DNA from: Loxodes magnus
Taxonomy: Eukaryota > Ciliophora > Karyorelictea > Loxodida > Loxodidae
Length of the DNA stretch: 64,000 nt
Assembly: GCA_946699065.1 (NCBI GenBank)
Contig: CAMPDV010001259.1
Coordinates: 62,001 to 126,000, forward strand
Reading direction: 5' to 3'
The first letter of the stretch is position 1. Each line of letters starts with the position of its first letter. The notes below the pieces were generated by a model. That model saw only the letters and a program-made list of their open reading frames with translations, was not told where the DNA came from and ran no database searches. Shown one piece after another: positions 13,075 to 25,776 of this stretch. The position numbers and the translations under genes were made by a program.

Positions 13075-13843
13075 TGTTTTTAAATTTACCTTTTAAAATA
13101 AATCTAATTTATGCACTACTTCTTAGACTCTAATTAACCACTATTAAATATAATTTCCTTAACTATTTTTATTCATCTGTTTATAAATTAAAGCTTGCTC
13201 TGTTAAAAGATACTAGTGATGATAAATTATTTTAGCTTAACCTAACTTTTGTCTTAATTTTTATTTACATTCCTCTTAAGAACTCTTTAACTATAAATAT
13301 TTATTTTGACTATTTTAAGTTAATCTGGCTATCTCAAGAAGGCTTATTATTAAATTCTCAGGCAACTTTTGCTAATTTATTTTTCATCTAGTTTATACCT
13401 TCATAAGTAAAGATTAATCTCTCCTATTTACTAAAATGCTTATGTATTCCCTTAAAGAGATATATAAATAATTGAGTTGCTTGTTCTTAGCCTTCTAAGT
13501 TTTCTATAATTCCAATATTTTTTCTCTTGCTTTCTAAACATTTTATAGAGTTATGACCTTTAATGGTTTCATTAGTAAAAAAGAATTATAAATAAAGCTG
13601 AAATACTCGGTTTATACTAATGGCTAAAAGGCATTTAGTCTTCCAAAGAGTTTGAATAAACAAAGGCAATGCAAATGGTTTAAAATAGTATTTTCATGAG
13701 GAAAATGATTACTATGGACAAGACAACTGATTTAGACTGCTTTAGCAAACCTTTTAGATAAGATAGAAAAATAGTTCAAAATGATCTATTCTATTTTATT
13801 GTAGAACAGAGCAAATATATCTAGAGATTATAATACTTCCTAT

Positions 13844-14638
13844 ATGCATAAACTTGGTGAAGAGCTAAAAAGATTGTTAGATCAGTAATAGTTAATAAGC
13901 TTTACAGTTGCTGATGAAAAATTTTCCTTCATCCAAAAATATTTAAACATAAATAAGACCTCGAAGACACCTAATCCTATTAGCTGCAAATCAATTAGTT
14001 ATAAACTTAATTTAGGCTCTTATCTTAATAATGCTTTAAAAGTAAATTTCAAAAATAACTCAACCTAAATTATGAATAACAGAGGAATTATATAAAGCCA
14101 AATGATTTGAAAGCTTAAATTTCCAAGTTAATACTTTAATAAACTATGTCTATATGAAGTTTTAATGACAAGCAATTCTTTTGTTTATTATCTTCAATAT
14201 TACACATCAAAATGCTTATTTCTTTATACTATTGAGAACTTATTAAGAAAACACTTTTGGATTTATTAAAATCCATAATTATTATAAAATCAATTAGTTG
14301 ATTAGATCTTATATATGCTTGATAGGTTTAAATTAATAGCAGTAGACTATCTCTAATGCTAATTATACATCTCATATCACATATTATCTTAACTAGATGC
14401 TTTTAATTTTATCCTGTATATTAAAATTTAAGTCTAACTAATGTATAAATGCTAAAATGCTTTCCATATTCCACTGTCTCTTTTTTCTCCTTACTAATAA
14501 AGGATCTAACAAACCTTTATTTATGTGATTTATTATGAAAATAGTTAGCCTGCACTATATCTCCTCTTACTGGTTTATAGCCTTTAATATCTATTCCTTA
14601 TAAAAAATAAGTCAAAAGTAGCAAATTTAGTAGAATGA
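13844..14638 (+). CDS. Candidate protein of unknown function
   Basis: The frame ending at TGA 14636-14638 gives about 264 codons with a single internal TGA (14108-14110), although some eleven further TGA triplets lie in the other two frames. Residues read like ordinary protein, for example MHKLGEELKRLLDQQQ, ISFTVADEKFSFIQKYL and LMTSNSFVYYLQYYTSKC. The frame can be extended upstream to about 13760. No family was recognised and there is no signal peptide or clear membrane run. The ATG at 13844 is arbitrary. Support is the avoidance of TGA only, so confidence is low. Confidence 0.3.
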
Positions 14639-14889
14639 TAAATCTTAAGCTATAATACTAAGTATTATGCTCTATCCTTTAGATTTTATACCTACTCTTA
14701 TTACATTTTTCTAAGTGCTTCATTAAGTATTCAATAAACTTGCTAATGTATAAATTAAAGAATGATTAAGATTTGTTTAAGTTAATTAAACTATTTTAGC
14801 GAAATTCCAGTGACAAGCTTTTAATTGAAGATTGCTAGCTTTATTATAAAAATAAATGCATAGTAGGGTAAGCAAACAAAGGGTGTAAC

Positions 14890-14975
14890 AGCAAAATAAA
14901 AATTCTGCTAATCTAAGGATGTTTAGATGTGTTACCTAGTTGAGAGAAATGAATTTTTACTTGTATGAAGCGGAG
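14890..14975 (+). promoter_or_regulatory. Conserved upstream segment of CBM20 copy B
   Basis: Counterpart of the segment upstream of copy A: TCTAAGGATGTTTAGATG, then GTGTTACCTAGTTGAGAGAA. The alignment carries a one-base length difference just before the start codon, which argues that it is untranslated. Confidence 0.35.
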
Positions 14976-15653
14976 ATGGAATACGCTTAGTAATCAGCTA
15001 AAGAAACTGCTATCAATCATTACTAAGTTAATTTGAAGATACATTACTATACTAATCCTGATGAAAGATTAGTGATAGTAGGGGATAAGGCTTTTCTTGG
15101 AAACTGGAATATATCATAAGGTGTTAGATTGTAGTATGAGGGAGAAGGGTGGTGGTCTGCAAAATTGTTTCTGTACAGGCCAGGAGTCTTTGAATACAAA
15201 TTCGTATGTCAGTCTATAAAAGGATAGAAGTGGGAAGAAGGAAAGAACAGAGTATTTGACGAAAAGATATTAGAGAGTAAAGTTTAAAAAAGGGTGAAAG
15301 TATTTAATTTAAACTAGAAATGGGGATAAACAAGCGTGTAATCAAGTGAATAATAAGAATTTTAAACTAAGAGTAAATCCTCTTTTCTAGATATAAGTGC
15401 TTAAGAATCAGAAGCTTCTACATGGTGTTCGGAAAATAGTTTGAATTCTGAAAAATCTCCATACTTGGACTTATAATCATCAAATGGAATGAAAGATCTT
15501 AATTAAATAAAATAAATTCAAAAAAGTTAATTTCAGGTAAATAAAATAGATATAACAAGATCCTTCAGTTAAAGAAACATTAATTAGAAGAAAGATATCA
15601 CGGAAATCCTTAAACAATGCAACTACAGCAAGCAAAAGTCTTCAAATATTTGA
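14976..15653 (+). CDS. CBM20 (starch-binding domain) protein, copy B
   Basis: Read with TAA/TAG as Gln this is a protein of about 225 residues starting MEYAQQSAKETA. A complete CBM20 fold signature covers residues about 18-110: VNLKIHYYTNPDERLVIVGD, AFLGNWN, VRLQYEGEGWWSAKLFL, GVFEYKFVCQ and KWEEGKNRVFDEK. The tryptophans of LGNWN, GWW and KWEEG are present. A Ser/Gln-rich tail follows (ISAQESEAS is shared with copy A), then the copies diverge. The Trp of QKWGQTS is TGG at 15321-15323, whereas copy A has TGA there. TGA at 15651-15653 is taken as the stop; if it were Trp the frame would run to about 15860. CBM20 modules bind starch or glycogen; no catalytic domain is attached. Confidence 0.75.
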
Positions 15654-18410
15654 AGACTTATCAATGAAGTTAGAGATAAGAAATTTAAATAATTTGATTA
15701 TATCACTCAGACTTTTTTTACTTTTCACCCTATTAAATTATTATCCTTATTTCTTTAATTCTTTTTAATTATCTAGATTAAAAATTCTAATCTCAAATGC
15801 ATCTCAAATAATCTCAACTTAATGCCTTATTAAAGTTCTCTTAGTAATTTAAAATGTCATATCTGATATGATTTCTAAGTAACTTGTTAAAAACACAAAA
15901 TAAACCATAAACTTATAAGCTACAAGATTCAAAGTCTAGATAAAAAAGACTATACTAAGGAATTATTTAGCAGCTATGTTTGACAAGTTCATTTAAGTTT
16001 CTAGACTTGTTTTACTAGTAACTCACTTCTTCTTAATTTGTCAAGGTTAACTAAAATACAAAGAATTTGTAGTCACTAGCATTTGCTATTTATAGCCTAT
16101 TTAAAGTCAATTTGGAATTTTATACTTTTAATTAAATTAGTTTTGACTCCTAAAGTAATAAGCACTCTTAATGATTAAGGTATCTTTATTACTAGTATAT
16201 TTTGGTTATTAATAAAGAGATTTAATTACATCTGTTTTATATTTTTAGATTAGCTTCTCTATTTTTATTATGGTGATAATTAATTAAATGCATGGTAGCT
16301 TATGAAGTTATAAGTTTATTTCTATACCAGGAGCTAAGATTATAGTTGCACTTCTTTTACTCTATTTCTTTGATTTGCTGTTTTATTACAGTCTGCCCAA
16401 TTTTAATTATTAGCTTCTCCAGATTTTATTTATTTCATACCTTTAAGGCTATAGCAACTTAGCTCTTTCTAACAGAATGATATTTTTAATCTTATTCTGT
16501 TGAGTTGTATAATATAAGAGCGTAGGCTAATAATAAGCATCTTAGGTAAAAGACTAAAGAGGTACTTAGTAAAAGTATCTAGAAGTAGAAGGAAATGCTA
16601 TCTATTAATTTACTAGTATGCAAAATAGATTAAGCTCTACCTTCTTAATAATACACTTAAAATAATAAGGGAAGACAACCTGAAAAATTGCTGCTATTAG
16701 AGTAAGATCTGCTAAAGGCATAAATTTAAATAAAATAATCTAAGAATCGCATTAGAGAAACTAAAATGGACATAGTTAGTCTTAATAAATAGTTTATTAG
16801 GATTAGGTTTTAAATAGCTTTAATATTAATACTTAAGAGTTAAAATGTATAAGCATTATATATTATAGAATGCTATGTGAAATTATTGGTCCATTAGCTT
16901 AAAAGTCTGATAAATTTAAAATAGTAAAAGGAATTAATAATTCAAATTAAAATATTAAGAACTAATGTCTGGGCTTATGCTTCGAAGTTAAGGTCATTTA
17001 ACAAACAATAAAAATAAAAAATGAAGGACAGAAATAGTAGAAATATCTTAGATCTTTTTATTTTAGATTAACAGAGTTCACTAGAAGATTGATTCTCTAT
17101 AAAAGTAATAAAAAGTTATAAGATCAGGAGATAACTAAAGAAAGATAAGATATTTAGTCTATGACTATTATTCACTCTTAATAAACATATAAAATGAACA
17201 ATATTAAGAACGAACAATGCATCTTATTTTAATTATTAATTTCAACCTTGCATAAATAAGCTTCTTATATCACACGTATTTCTATTTCAAAATCTCCAAT
17301 TTTTATAAAGTCATTTCTTTTGTAAGCCTGACTTTTATTGTTTCTTCTTTCAAGTCTAGTTTTATAGCCTTTATTTTGCTAAGCTGCAAAATTTATATAA
17401 CTTTTAATCTTTATGCTAGTAATCAAATTTTCTAAAAATATATCTTCTTTTTTGAATCCTTCTCTGAACACTTTTAGAAAATACCTTAAATTTAAGTTTG
17501 CACTCTTTGATTCTCTTCTAAATTCATCTTAACTGATAAAAGTATAAATTATTTCCTTCCTCTCTTTTATTTAAAAGCTTAAAGGCTTTAACTCAAACGA
17601 TTTAAAAATTAACGAATCAGCTAAATTTTTAGCTTATAGTCATTTAATAATTTTCATACTACTCTTTATAAAGCCAACGTTATCTTGGATATGATTCATC
17701 CTTTTTTTATTTACAGTTAGAGTATAAATTACAAGGATAATTTCAATGTTAAGCATATTCTATCTTGAAGATTGCTTTTAATAGCATTGCAGTAATTAAA
17801 GTGTATAAGGGAATATTTTATAAGATGCAAGTACTAATAATAAAGTTTAGTTTGCTATATTCATATCTACTTTTAGTATCTTTCTCTAGAGAACGAACGA
17901 TATATCTATAAATTTTGCCTGCTTTATTTATATAAAAGGGATTAAGTATGATCTCCTATGTTATCGTTAATTTGGAAATGTGTTTTATGTCCTATACTTT
18001 TATATTAGTCTCAAAAAGTCTGATATTTTCAATAGAGTATATAGTCATTCTGTTTATTATCTAATTCCTTACCTTCAGAAGTGTTAGTAATTCTTAAATA
18101 TTACTAAGTCTTCGTAATAATAACTTAGATGCTAACTCTCTTTATATTACCTTAACTTTAGATTAAATTCGTTATCTCAAATACACTTTAAAGATCAAGC
18201 TCTATCACAATAGTTTGACTGTAGCTCTCTAAAATTTGCTGATAATTACTTAGGTAATTTACAATTGTAAGTATCCAGCTTTATTAATACCAAAGGTATG
18301 AGCATTATTAGCATTATAGCTTACCATTTATTTCATTTATCTAAAGATTAACCCCCAAAGAAATCCTCCCTTATTGCTTTTTTAATACCTAATAACTAGA
18401 AGAAGCTTAA
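15654..18410. other. AT-rich stretch, no secure gene
   Basis: No conserved domain identified. The minus strand around 15840-16430 and the plus strand around 18180-18400 contain protein-like runs (for instance ADNYLGNLQLQVSSFINTKG on plus near 18240-18300), so decayed genes or extra exons are possible, but frames cannot be fixed. Confidence 0.35.
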
Positions 18411-18473
18411 GCTAATAATAAGATTAGTATAGCTATTTACATATCACTGAATCAACTCTAATTTAATGAATTA

Positions 18474-19379
18474 GTACCTGACTATAACTACCAAATGCTA
18501 TGTGATTACAATAAAAGAGCAAACTAATAGATAAAATTATTTAAATAGAGATAAGGAATAAAAGGAACTAACGCGAAAATAGCGTAAGATAAAGCTAGAG
18601 GGTATGATTTAAGTGATTAGCTATATAAATCAAGTATTATAAAGATTACCTATATAGAGGATAGAGATAATAGAGGGATATTATTAGATCGTATGTATTA
18701 TATTATATAAAATAAGCTTAATAATTCAAGTCTGATAAGGATCTAGCAGTATCTGTATATTAATTTCACGAGTTTTATTCATATCTTTAAGAAGATTATT
18801 TTAAGAGATTAAAAAAGACTTAAAATATAGTAGAAATAAGAATTTTCAATGCTTTGTAATAGTTTATTGAGATATATGAAATATAGTGTCAATGAGTTGG
18901 ATCAAAGTTTATTTATTTATCAGGAAGTTATTGATAGTGCTATATTAATTTCTTTTATGGTTATATATAAGATATCTTATTATGATAAACCAAGCAAAAC
19001 ATAACATATTAGTAATAGCAATGAAAAGACATTAAAACTACATTTAGAAATGTCTTAATATTTTCTTTCCAAACTAAAGGAAATTAAAAGATTTTAATAG
19101 GTATCAAAGATAGAATTTTAAGTAATTAGAGTAAAGTTAAATTTTCAATTTTTACATAATTTGCAAGCAATGGTTCATTATATAAACGGTTATACCTACC
19201 CCTTCAAAACTCTAAACTTAAAAAAGCTTTAAAGATAAATAATAAAACTATACCAGCAATTTTACTATTGTACTATGAAAATAGAGAGTAACTTGAAGAA
19301 AGCATATTAATAATTAGATAAATATAGATAAATTTATCCTAGTCATCATTAAGATCTTTATATGTCCTTAATATTTTGA
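18474..19379 (+). CDS. Candidate protein of unknown function, about 300 residues
   Basis: From 18474 to the TGA at 19377-19379 this frame has no internal TGA, while the other two plus frames hold about eleven in the same interval. That avoidance is the main support. The translation looks like real protein, with runs such as NYQMLCDYNKRANQQIKLF, KIAQDKARGYDLSDQLYKSS, FSMLCNSLLRYMKYSVNELD and ESNLKKAYQQLDKYRQIYP. Its 5' limit is unknown; the frame continues upstream (AIYISLNQLQFNEL at about 18432) and the first in-frame ATG is at 18495. The start has a faint resemblance to PAS-like segments of large ciliate membrane proteins, but I would not name it. Gln is encoded almost only by TAA/TAG. Confidence 0.4.
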
Positions 19380-21250
19380 TTAAAAGTATTTATTTATATT
19401 AAACTTTAGCTTTGATTAGCTTTAAAATTCTTAATTAAAAGGGGTAAGGCATAAAATAATGCTAATGACATCTAAGAATTATGTGTTTCTGCCAATTTCT
19501 CTATAAAATTAGCAGTCCTTGCTATTTTACATGCTAGCACTTAATTTATAGCATAATCCTATTTTTCTATAATCTAGATATTTTCAATTAATTTAGCTTT
19601 CAGCAAAGACTTTAAATGATGAGTGTCTAATTTATTATACCTAAAGATAATAGAATTGGCTCTATTACTTATATCTTTTTAAACCTTTAGAGTATTTTAA
19701 AAGCTTAAAGTTTGTAGAGCAGTTGGGTTTTAGGATTAAATCTGAAATAATTTATTCACTTTAAGCTTAAAAATAAGGATTTTAAGTATTCTGCCATCCT
19801 TAGTACTTTTTCCTTATCTTGATATAAATTTTCTATTTCTCCTTTTTCTGAATAAAATAGATCTGAGAGTCAGGTAAAAATTAAGTAACTAAATACTTAA
19901 TATAAGCAATATTAGCAGATGTATGATAATCACTTAAATTAGTTAAACAGACAGAAGAAAAATAAGCTATTAAGGATGATTTTAGATAGATATAAGGAAA
20001 ATATTTAACCTATTGGCAAATAAATTGAATTCGAAAGATAAATTGCCATTTTCATTAGTATCCATAGACAAAAAAGATTCCATTATAAGCCCTGCCTTAT
20101 GTTTCTACATTAAACTTCGAGCAAGTTCCATTAAATCATAAAGTAATCCTAACTACAGGTCTTAAGTAAACTATTAAGAATCCCTCTTAGAGCATGATTT
20201 TATTTTCTCCTAGGTATGAAATTAAATTTTTTAAACTTTTAGGAGATTATTTAGTATACTAAGTTGAGAGAAGCACATAGTGATACTCCTAAGAACTTTT
20301 TTCTTTCTATTTACGCGCTTTTAAATTTTTTTTCGGACTTGAATATTTTAAGTTAGAATGAAACTTAGAACTACTGAAATCCTAATACTTATATCTCAAA
20401 AAAATCAGCATGCAGCTACAAATTTTATATTTTATCGAATTTTTCATGAATAAGGAAAAAATAGCTAGCAGTCCAATTGAGTGCATAAAATAACTATAAA
20501 GCTATTTCTAAGAATGAAGACAAATAAAAATAGTAATAGCAGAATAATCCGAAGCAAGGTTAATACTTAAACTACCTAAAATTAGAATTAGCAGCCTACG
20601 CCTCATTAAGGTTAATTAGTATTCTATTTGCTATTCTTTTTATGCTAAAAGTCTAATTACAAAGGAATTGCAAAAGCTTAATTCTCCTTACACAACTCTT
20701 CCTTTTTATATTATCTAACTTTAATCCATTAAATTGGATATAAATAAGCTGATTTCACTGTTTTATAATCATAGCTTCATTTGTTTTTGTTAGTTATTGC
20801 TATTTTCAACTATCTAATTTAATTAAACTAATAGAAACTTGAATAATCAACTTAAAAGTCAAAGGGATAAAAATGCTACTTTGGATAGTTTAATAAGACA
20901 TTCTAAAATCCCTCTAAAATTAATTAAAGCTGAATATCGATTTTAATGAATAGATAGTTTGCTAATTAGCAATACTTGCTCATATCTAAATTCCGTTATT
21001 TTAATAATAAGCATCTCTCTTTATAAGAAGGATACGTTTGTATAGAAATAAGCAATAATTTAAGAAATAAATAGATGATTTTCTTATTTCTAGTCTAGCT
21101 AAAATTATATAAATGACTAAGTATGCTTATTATAGTTTAAGTAATAATATCGATATTCTTAATACAGATAGATTACTAAGTGGGGATTAGATGTGCATTT
21201 AATAATTCTTAGAAAGATAGCCCTGTTATTGAGAATTTAAGCACAATAAT
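19380..21250. other. AT-rich stretch, no secure gene
   Basis: No motif, repeat or RNA recognised. Confidence 0.4.
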
Positions 21251-21379
21251 GATAAGTGGATGCTTTAGTTAAGAGTAAACTTAATTTTGTATTTTCTTAA
21301 GTTTAACTTCAGTTCATTAACTTTCAATTACTTTCTTACAACTTTTCATAGCAAATTGTTTATGTTAAATAGTTGGTTT

Positions 21380-21700
21380 CAGCTTTCTTTGCGCCATCTA
21401 TAAGCTTAAAAATTTGTCTTCTCTTGGCATTATAATTTTCGCTTTATAACTTGGGGAAATATAAAACCTTTATTCTTGCTTTCTAATCTTTTGTATAATT
21501 TCAGCTTCTTAAGAGTTATTAGTAAGCTAAGCCTTAATTTCTTTGTGATATATTAAAATAGTTAAAAAGCTTCTAAACCATTAGAAGCCTATTAAATAAA
21601 TTTATGATTGCATTATTCAGAAAACCTTGCAACAGTATTTAATTGAGATTCTTCGACTCCAAATAGCAAAATATTTTTATTATTAGCTTTGAATCTTCTA
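21380..21700 (-). pseudogene. Decayed receiver-like (response regulator) domain
   Basis: The minus strand begins NKNILLFGVEESQLNTVARF and continues to QASNGLEAFQLFQ, which resembles the first half of a two-component receiver (ILLVDD..N...ASNGLEA). A second frame downstream gives EAEIIQKIRKQ, KAKIIMPREDK and RKLKPTI, resembling the IR helix and the conserved Lys-Pro at the end of the fold. The acidic pair has become GV and the phospho-acceptor Asp with its NMP motif is missing, with a frame change at that spot. Ciliates carry many hybrid histidine kinases, so a dead copy is plausible; this rests on short matches. Confidence 0.3.
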
Positions 21701-22324
21701 CACTTTTTTCTCCATATTACTGATTTATATAAGCCTTAGGAGTCACTTCTTTGATCTATTCAATCACCTACTTCAAAAAAACTAAAAGTTCTTTTTTTCG
21801 ACATAATTATTCCTAAATCCAACTCTTCAATTTTTAACGAAAGATTCCATCTTTTCTTACTTCATTAAGCTTTTTCTCCATAGAGTTATAGAAGACACAA
21901 TAAATTTAACTTTTTTCAATGTTCTCTTACTTTGATTATAACTTTAAATTTATTTAGCTATTTCTTTTTCTTAGCTTTATCTGTTCTCAGATATCTTTCC
22001 TACCTTTAATTAAAATTTCTAAATAATTCTCTTTTGTGCTTGTGATAAAAGCAAAGCAGCTAAGGAGTTAATTATACTTTTAGAATGAATGTCTTTATCA
22101 GTCAATCTTTATATTTTAACATCTTAATTAGAGTATTTAGAATAGCCTTTCTGATTCTTAGTTCTTTACTTTTGGAAATTAAAGTGTTAAAGTTACATTA
22201 AATTAGCTTCCTTTATTCTTTTCCCTCTCTAATGCCTATATCCTTTCATTGTATAATCAATTATGAAAAAAGAAAGCTTGAAGTAGGTTTTATATTAATA
22301 TAGAAGCCAAAATTATAGAATTCT

Positions 22325-22519
22325 ATGTCCTTTGGATCTTTCATCGAAAGTTTTGCTAGGAGTATGCTTTCCGTCAGCTCTTCGAATTGGTTGACTTTTG
22401 TTTCTAATAATTCTATTTTAACATTTTCTGACTATTTATTTCCAATTTTTTGTTCTTGTATGTTGATCATCAGGATTTCGGTTTTTCTTTCAAGTTCTCA
22501 TTCTTATCTTAGTAATTAA
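22325..22519 (-). pseudogene. Coiled-coil fragment
   Basis: One minus-strand frame reads as a Glu/Lys/Leu-rich coiled coil (ELERKTEILMINIQEQKIG, VKIELLETKVNQFEELTESI, ending KLSMKDPKDIEF), with one TGA near its start. It lies upstream of the receiver-like remnant on the same strand and may belong to the same dead gene, or to another ORF1. No family assignment. Confidence 0.25.
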
Positions 22520-22529
22520 AAGTTTTCTT

Positions 22530-25500
22530 GTTACATAACCTTGAGTTCTTAAAGTATTGTCTATTAACCTTAATTTGGCTGAGATAAATCTTTTAAGAAG
22601 CTTTCCATTTCTATCTATACATAAGGCATAATTTCATAACATATGTCTAGTAAAAATTAATATTAATAAGCAGAATTTCTATGAATAAGATAGGTAGTAA
22701 TTATAAGGGGAAATTAATGTATCATAGAAGTTGCTTCTTAATGATTAGAGCTTTAATTTTTAAATTAAAGAAAGACTTAATCGAGTTATTAAATTTCAGG
22801 CCTAAATAATCTAAAGAATGTTTTGGTAACTTTTTGAGAAGATAAAAAGAGAATAGATAGAAGGAATAACTTGAATAGAAGCAAAAACCTTTAGATAAAC
22901 TATATTTGTAAGTAAAGATCAAGTTTAGATTTTGATTAAAGCAATAAGAATGAACAATAATCATCTAATAGTATCGGATCAGAGACTTCTTACAGCTCTT
23001 TTGATTTATTTTTAGTTTAGTTAAGATACTCTTTAAATTACTATCAATTGTTTGATTATTAAGCAAGATAAATTAATAGTACTTGCTAGATAAGAGTAAT
23101 CAATTGAGACTTAATTCTATTGTTTTAGTATGATTATTTCACACTTCTAAACGAACTTTTTCCTAGAATTTTAGAAGCAGTTTGAGAGTTATTGCAACTC
23201 ATGAAATTAAGTATGAAAACTTTATTAAAGCCATGTCTAAAAAATGGAAATTATTTAATCCTATCATCTGAATGCTTTTGTTAAAGAAGTAATTTAACAG
23301 ATAAGGAAGACCCTGTATCATATTATTTTAATTCAGAAAAATTTGTATAGTTCAATGACTCAAAATAAGAGACGAGATAAACATGGATTAACAACTACGC
23401 TTAATTTAATTCTTTAATTAATATTTTTTAAGATCCAACGATATCTTCTAAAATTTTTAGTGTCTGACTAAATGCATTCATTTTGTTTTAAATAGCAGTT
23501 ATTTTTATTCCTGCTAATTTGAAGTATTTGATCTACTTGGCTTTCCTAAAGTCCAAAATTTTAAGAAATCTGAAATAGAAATTTTTCCACTCCTTGTATC
23601 AAATTCTTTATTTTTAAAACATCTTCTTTAACTTCTTATTCACTATCTTTTTGATTTTTTATAGTGCTGAAAAAAAATTATTTTGGTCTGCTTCTTCTTG
23701 TCCAAGCATAGCTTAACATCTTTCGAATTCCAACCATTTAATTTACGTCTTCTGGGAACCTATTGAAGGTATTAAGCACTTTCATTTTGCCCACACGTTT
23801 TTATGCTTATTTTCACGATAAATCTAATTTGATTGATTCGAGTTTCGAAAAAGGAATGTCCGTCCACTATATCTTTTCATCGAGTATTTTAAAATCTTTG
23901 CTCAGATTTATTATAAAAGCAAATTTCCGATCAATGTTCAAATATTTTAACTTTCTTTCAGAATTGTTTTTCTCTTTCATTCACGGTTCTCGTGAAATTT
24001 CTAGAAGAATCTACATAGCTTTTTGGACAGTAATTCCAAACTGTCCGATTCGTAGAAAGTTTCGTCTTCAATCTAATTGATTCTCAAAAATTAACACCCT
24101 CTCTATTCCTAACTATTTAAATCAAATTAAATCTTTACAATTCTTCCTAAGCTTACAATTCTGAAGAGTTACAAGTGGACTTTAGCAGTGTTGTTGTTAT
24201 TACTGATTCCATCCTTAATAGTTTTTTTCTCTTCTTACTGCTATGCTCAAATAACTTCTTTTATATTTACTAACCTTTTACTTAGCTAAATCATTCCATT
24301 AAAGAATGTTATTCCTAGATTTTAGATTAAAGTAATTCAATTTTTCAAAAGTTTTTACTCATTTTCAAGTAAGTGCAGATTATTATAACCAGCATTGCCG
24401 AAATCACACCAACTATAATTAAACCAGGACTTTTAGTAATTAATTCCGGTAAAGCATGGATACCTCTCTAATATGTAGCATAAATTATTTATAGTTTCTA
24501 GTGAAGTTTCTGATATCTTTCTCAAGAACTCATTTAGACTTTATTAGTCATTAAAACTTCTTCTATCTTTAATAAACTTTTTTTATTCTTTTTGCTTCTT
24601 CTCAAGAATTTGCAAACTGAGCCTCTTTGAAATATCTTACTTAAACTTTCTATAAATCAGAATTAGAATTCTCAAAGTTCTTAATGCTTCTTCATTACTA
24701 ATAATCTTTAATCTTCTACTAAAGAAACTAGAAGACTGTATAGTTGTCCATAAAAGAAGACTATTGCTACGAAATGTGTTTAATTCTTCATTTCTAATAC
24801 TTAAATGCGTACAAGTTAAAGTTAAGCTTAGCAAGAATGCTTTAGAGCATTTGAAAATTCCGAGTACTACTGATAAATTGATCTTTCTATAAGCTTAATC
24901 AGAATTTGGCTTTTCCCAGTGTAATCTAAGAATATCATTTTCTAGTCCCTTAATTTTATGCTAATTGAACTCTTTTTATCTTTTATAGCCTTAAGTGAGC
25001 AATATTTTCTGACTGATAGTTAGCTAATTAGAGCTTTTTACGTTTTATAAAACACATACTATAAAAAAATTTCAACATAGGTACTTTTTCGTTTTTTAAC
25101 ACAAGAGGATGAATACAAAAACCATCGAATTAAAAGCCTAGGAAATCTTGAAGCGAAACTACTTATTTCCCTAATTCTTTTATCAGTTAGAGTATTTTAA
25201 ATTTCAGTATTAAAAGCGATTTTATTTTTTTTGAAGCGAAAAAAGCTGAAAAAGCTCAAGTCTAGGAATATTTTAGCATTTGAAAATAATTAAATACTAA
25301 CTTTTTTCTATTTCTCCTTTTTGAGTTTCTAAACATTCACAAAATCCTTAATTTACTTTTATAAAAAGATCTTCCTCAGTTTGAGTTTTGAAGATTCCTA
25401 TTTTATTTAATTAAAATTTAATTAAAAATTAGTTTAAGTCTAAATAAATTTTTACTTAGCTACTAATGTCTCTCAGTATTGACTTAGATAAAGCTTTTAA

Positions 25501-25770
25501 AGTTATAGGAGCTTCATCTTTATGGTTGTCTTTATATAGAATAATCTATCTATAATTAAAGAACTTTTGGTTCATACAGATTGTGTTATTGATTAGTCTG
25601 CAATTAGTTATTAATTTTTATTTTCCTGCTTAGTAAAATTAGCTAAGAGTGTAAAAAAGTTTTAGACTAAACTTTATAACTTTAAATCTCTAAAATAGCA
25701 AGAATCTTAAATTAAGTATGTTAATAATCTCGTTCAGCGAAATGCTATTTAAATAGATAGTAATAAAAAA
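22530..25770. other. AT-rich stretch with possible gene remnants
   Basis: The plus strand at about 22710-23030 reads LNRVIKFQAQIIQRMFWQLF, FVSKDQVQILIKAIRMNNN and similar, with one TGA. The minus strand at about 23700-24080 gives FNRFPEDVNQMVGIRKMLSY and LELLSKKLCRFFQKFHENRE in different frames. These may be decayed genes. No domain could be named and no intact reading frame is supported. Confidence 0.3.
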
Positions 25771-25776
25771 TAGAAT

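Noticed and set aside
23763-24080. 105-codon plus-strand frame
   Set aside because: No family resemblance; the opposite strand looks more protein-like but is broken, so neither is called as a gene.
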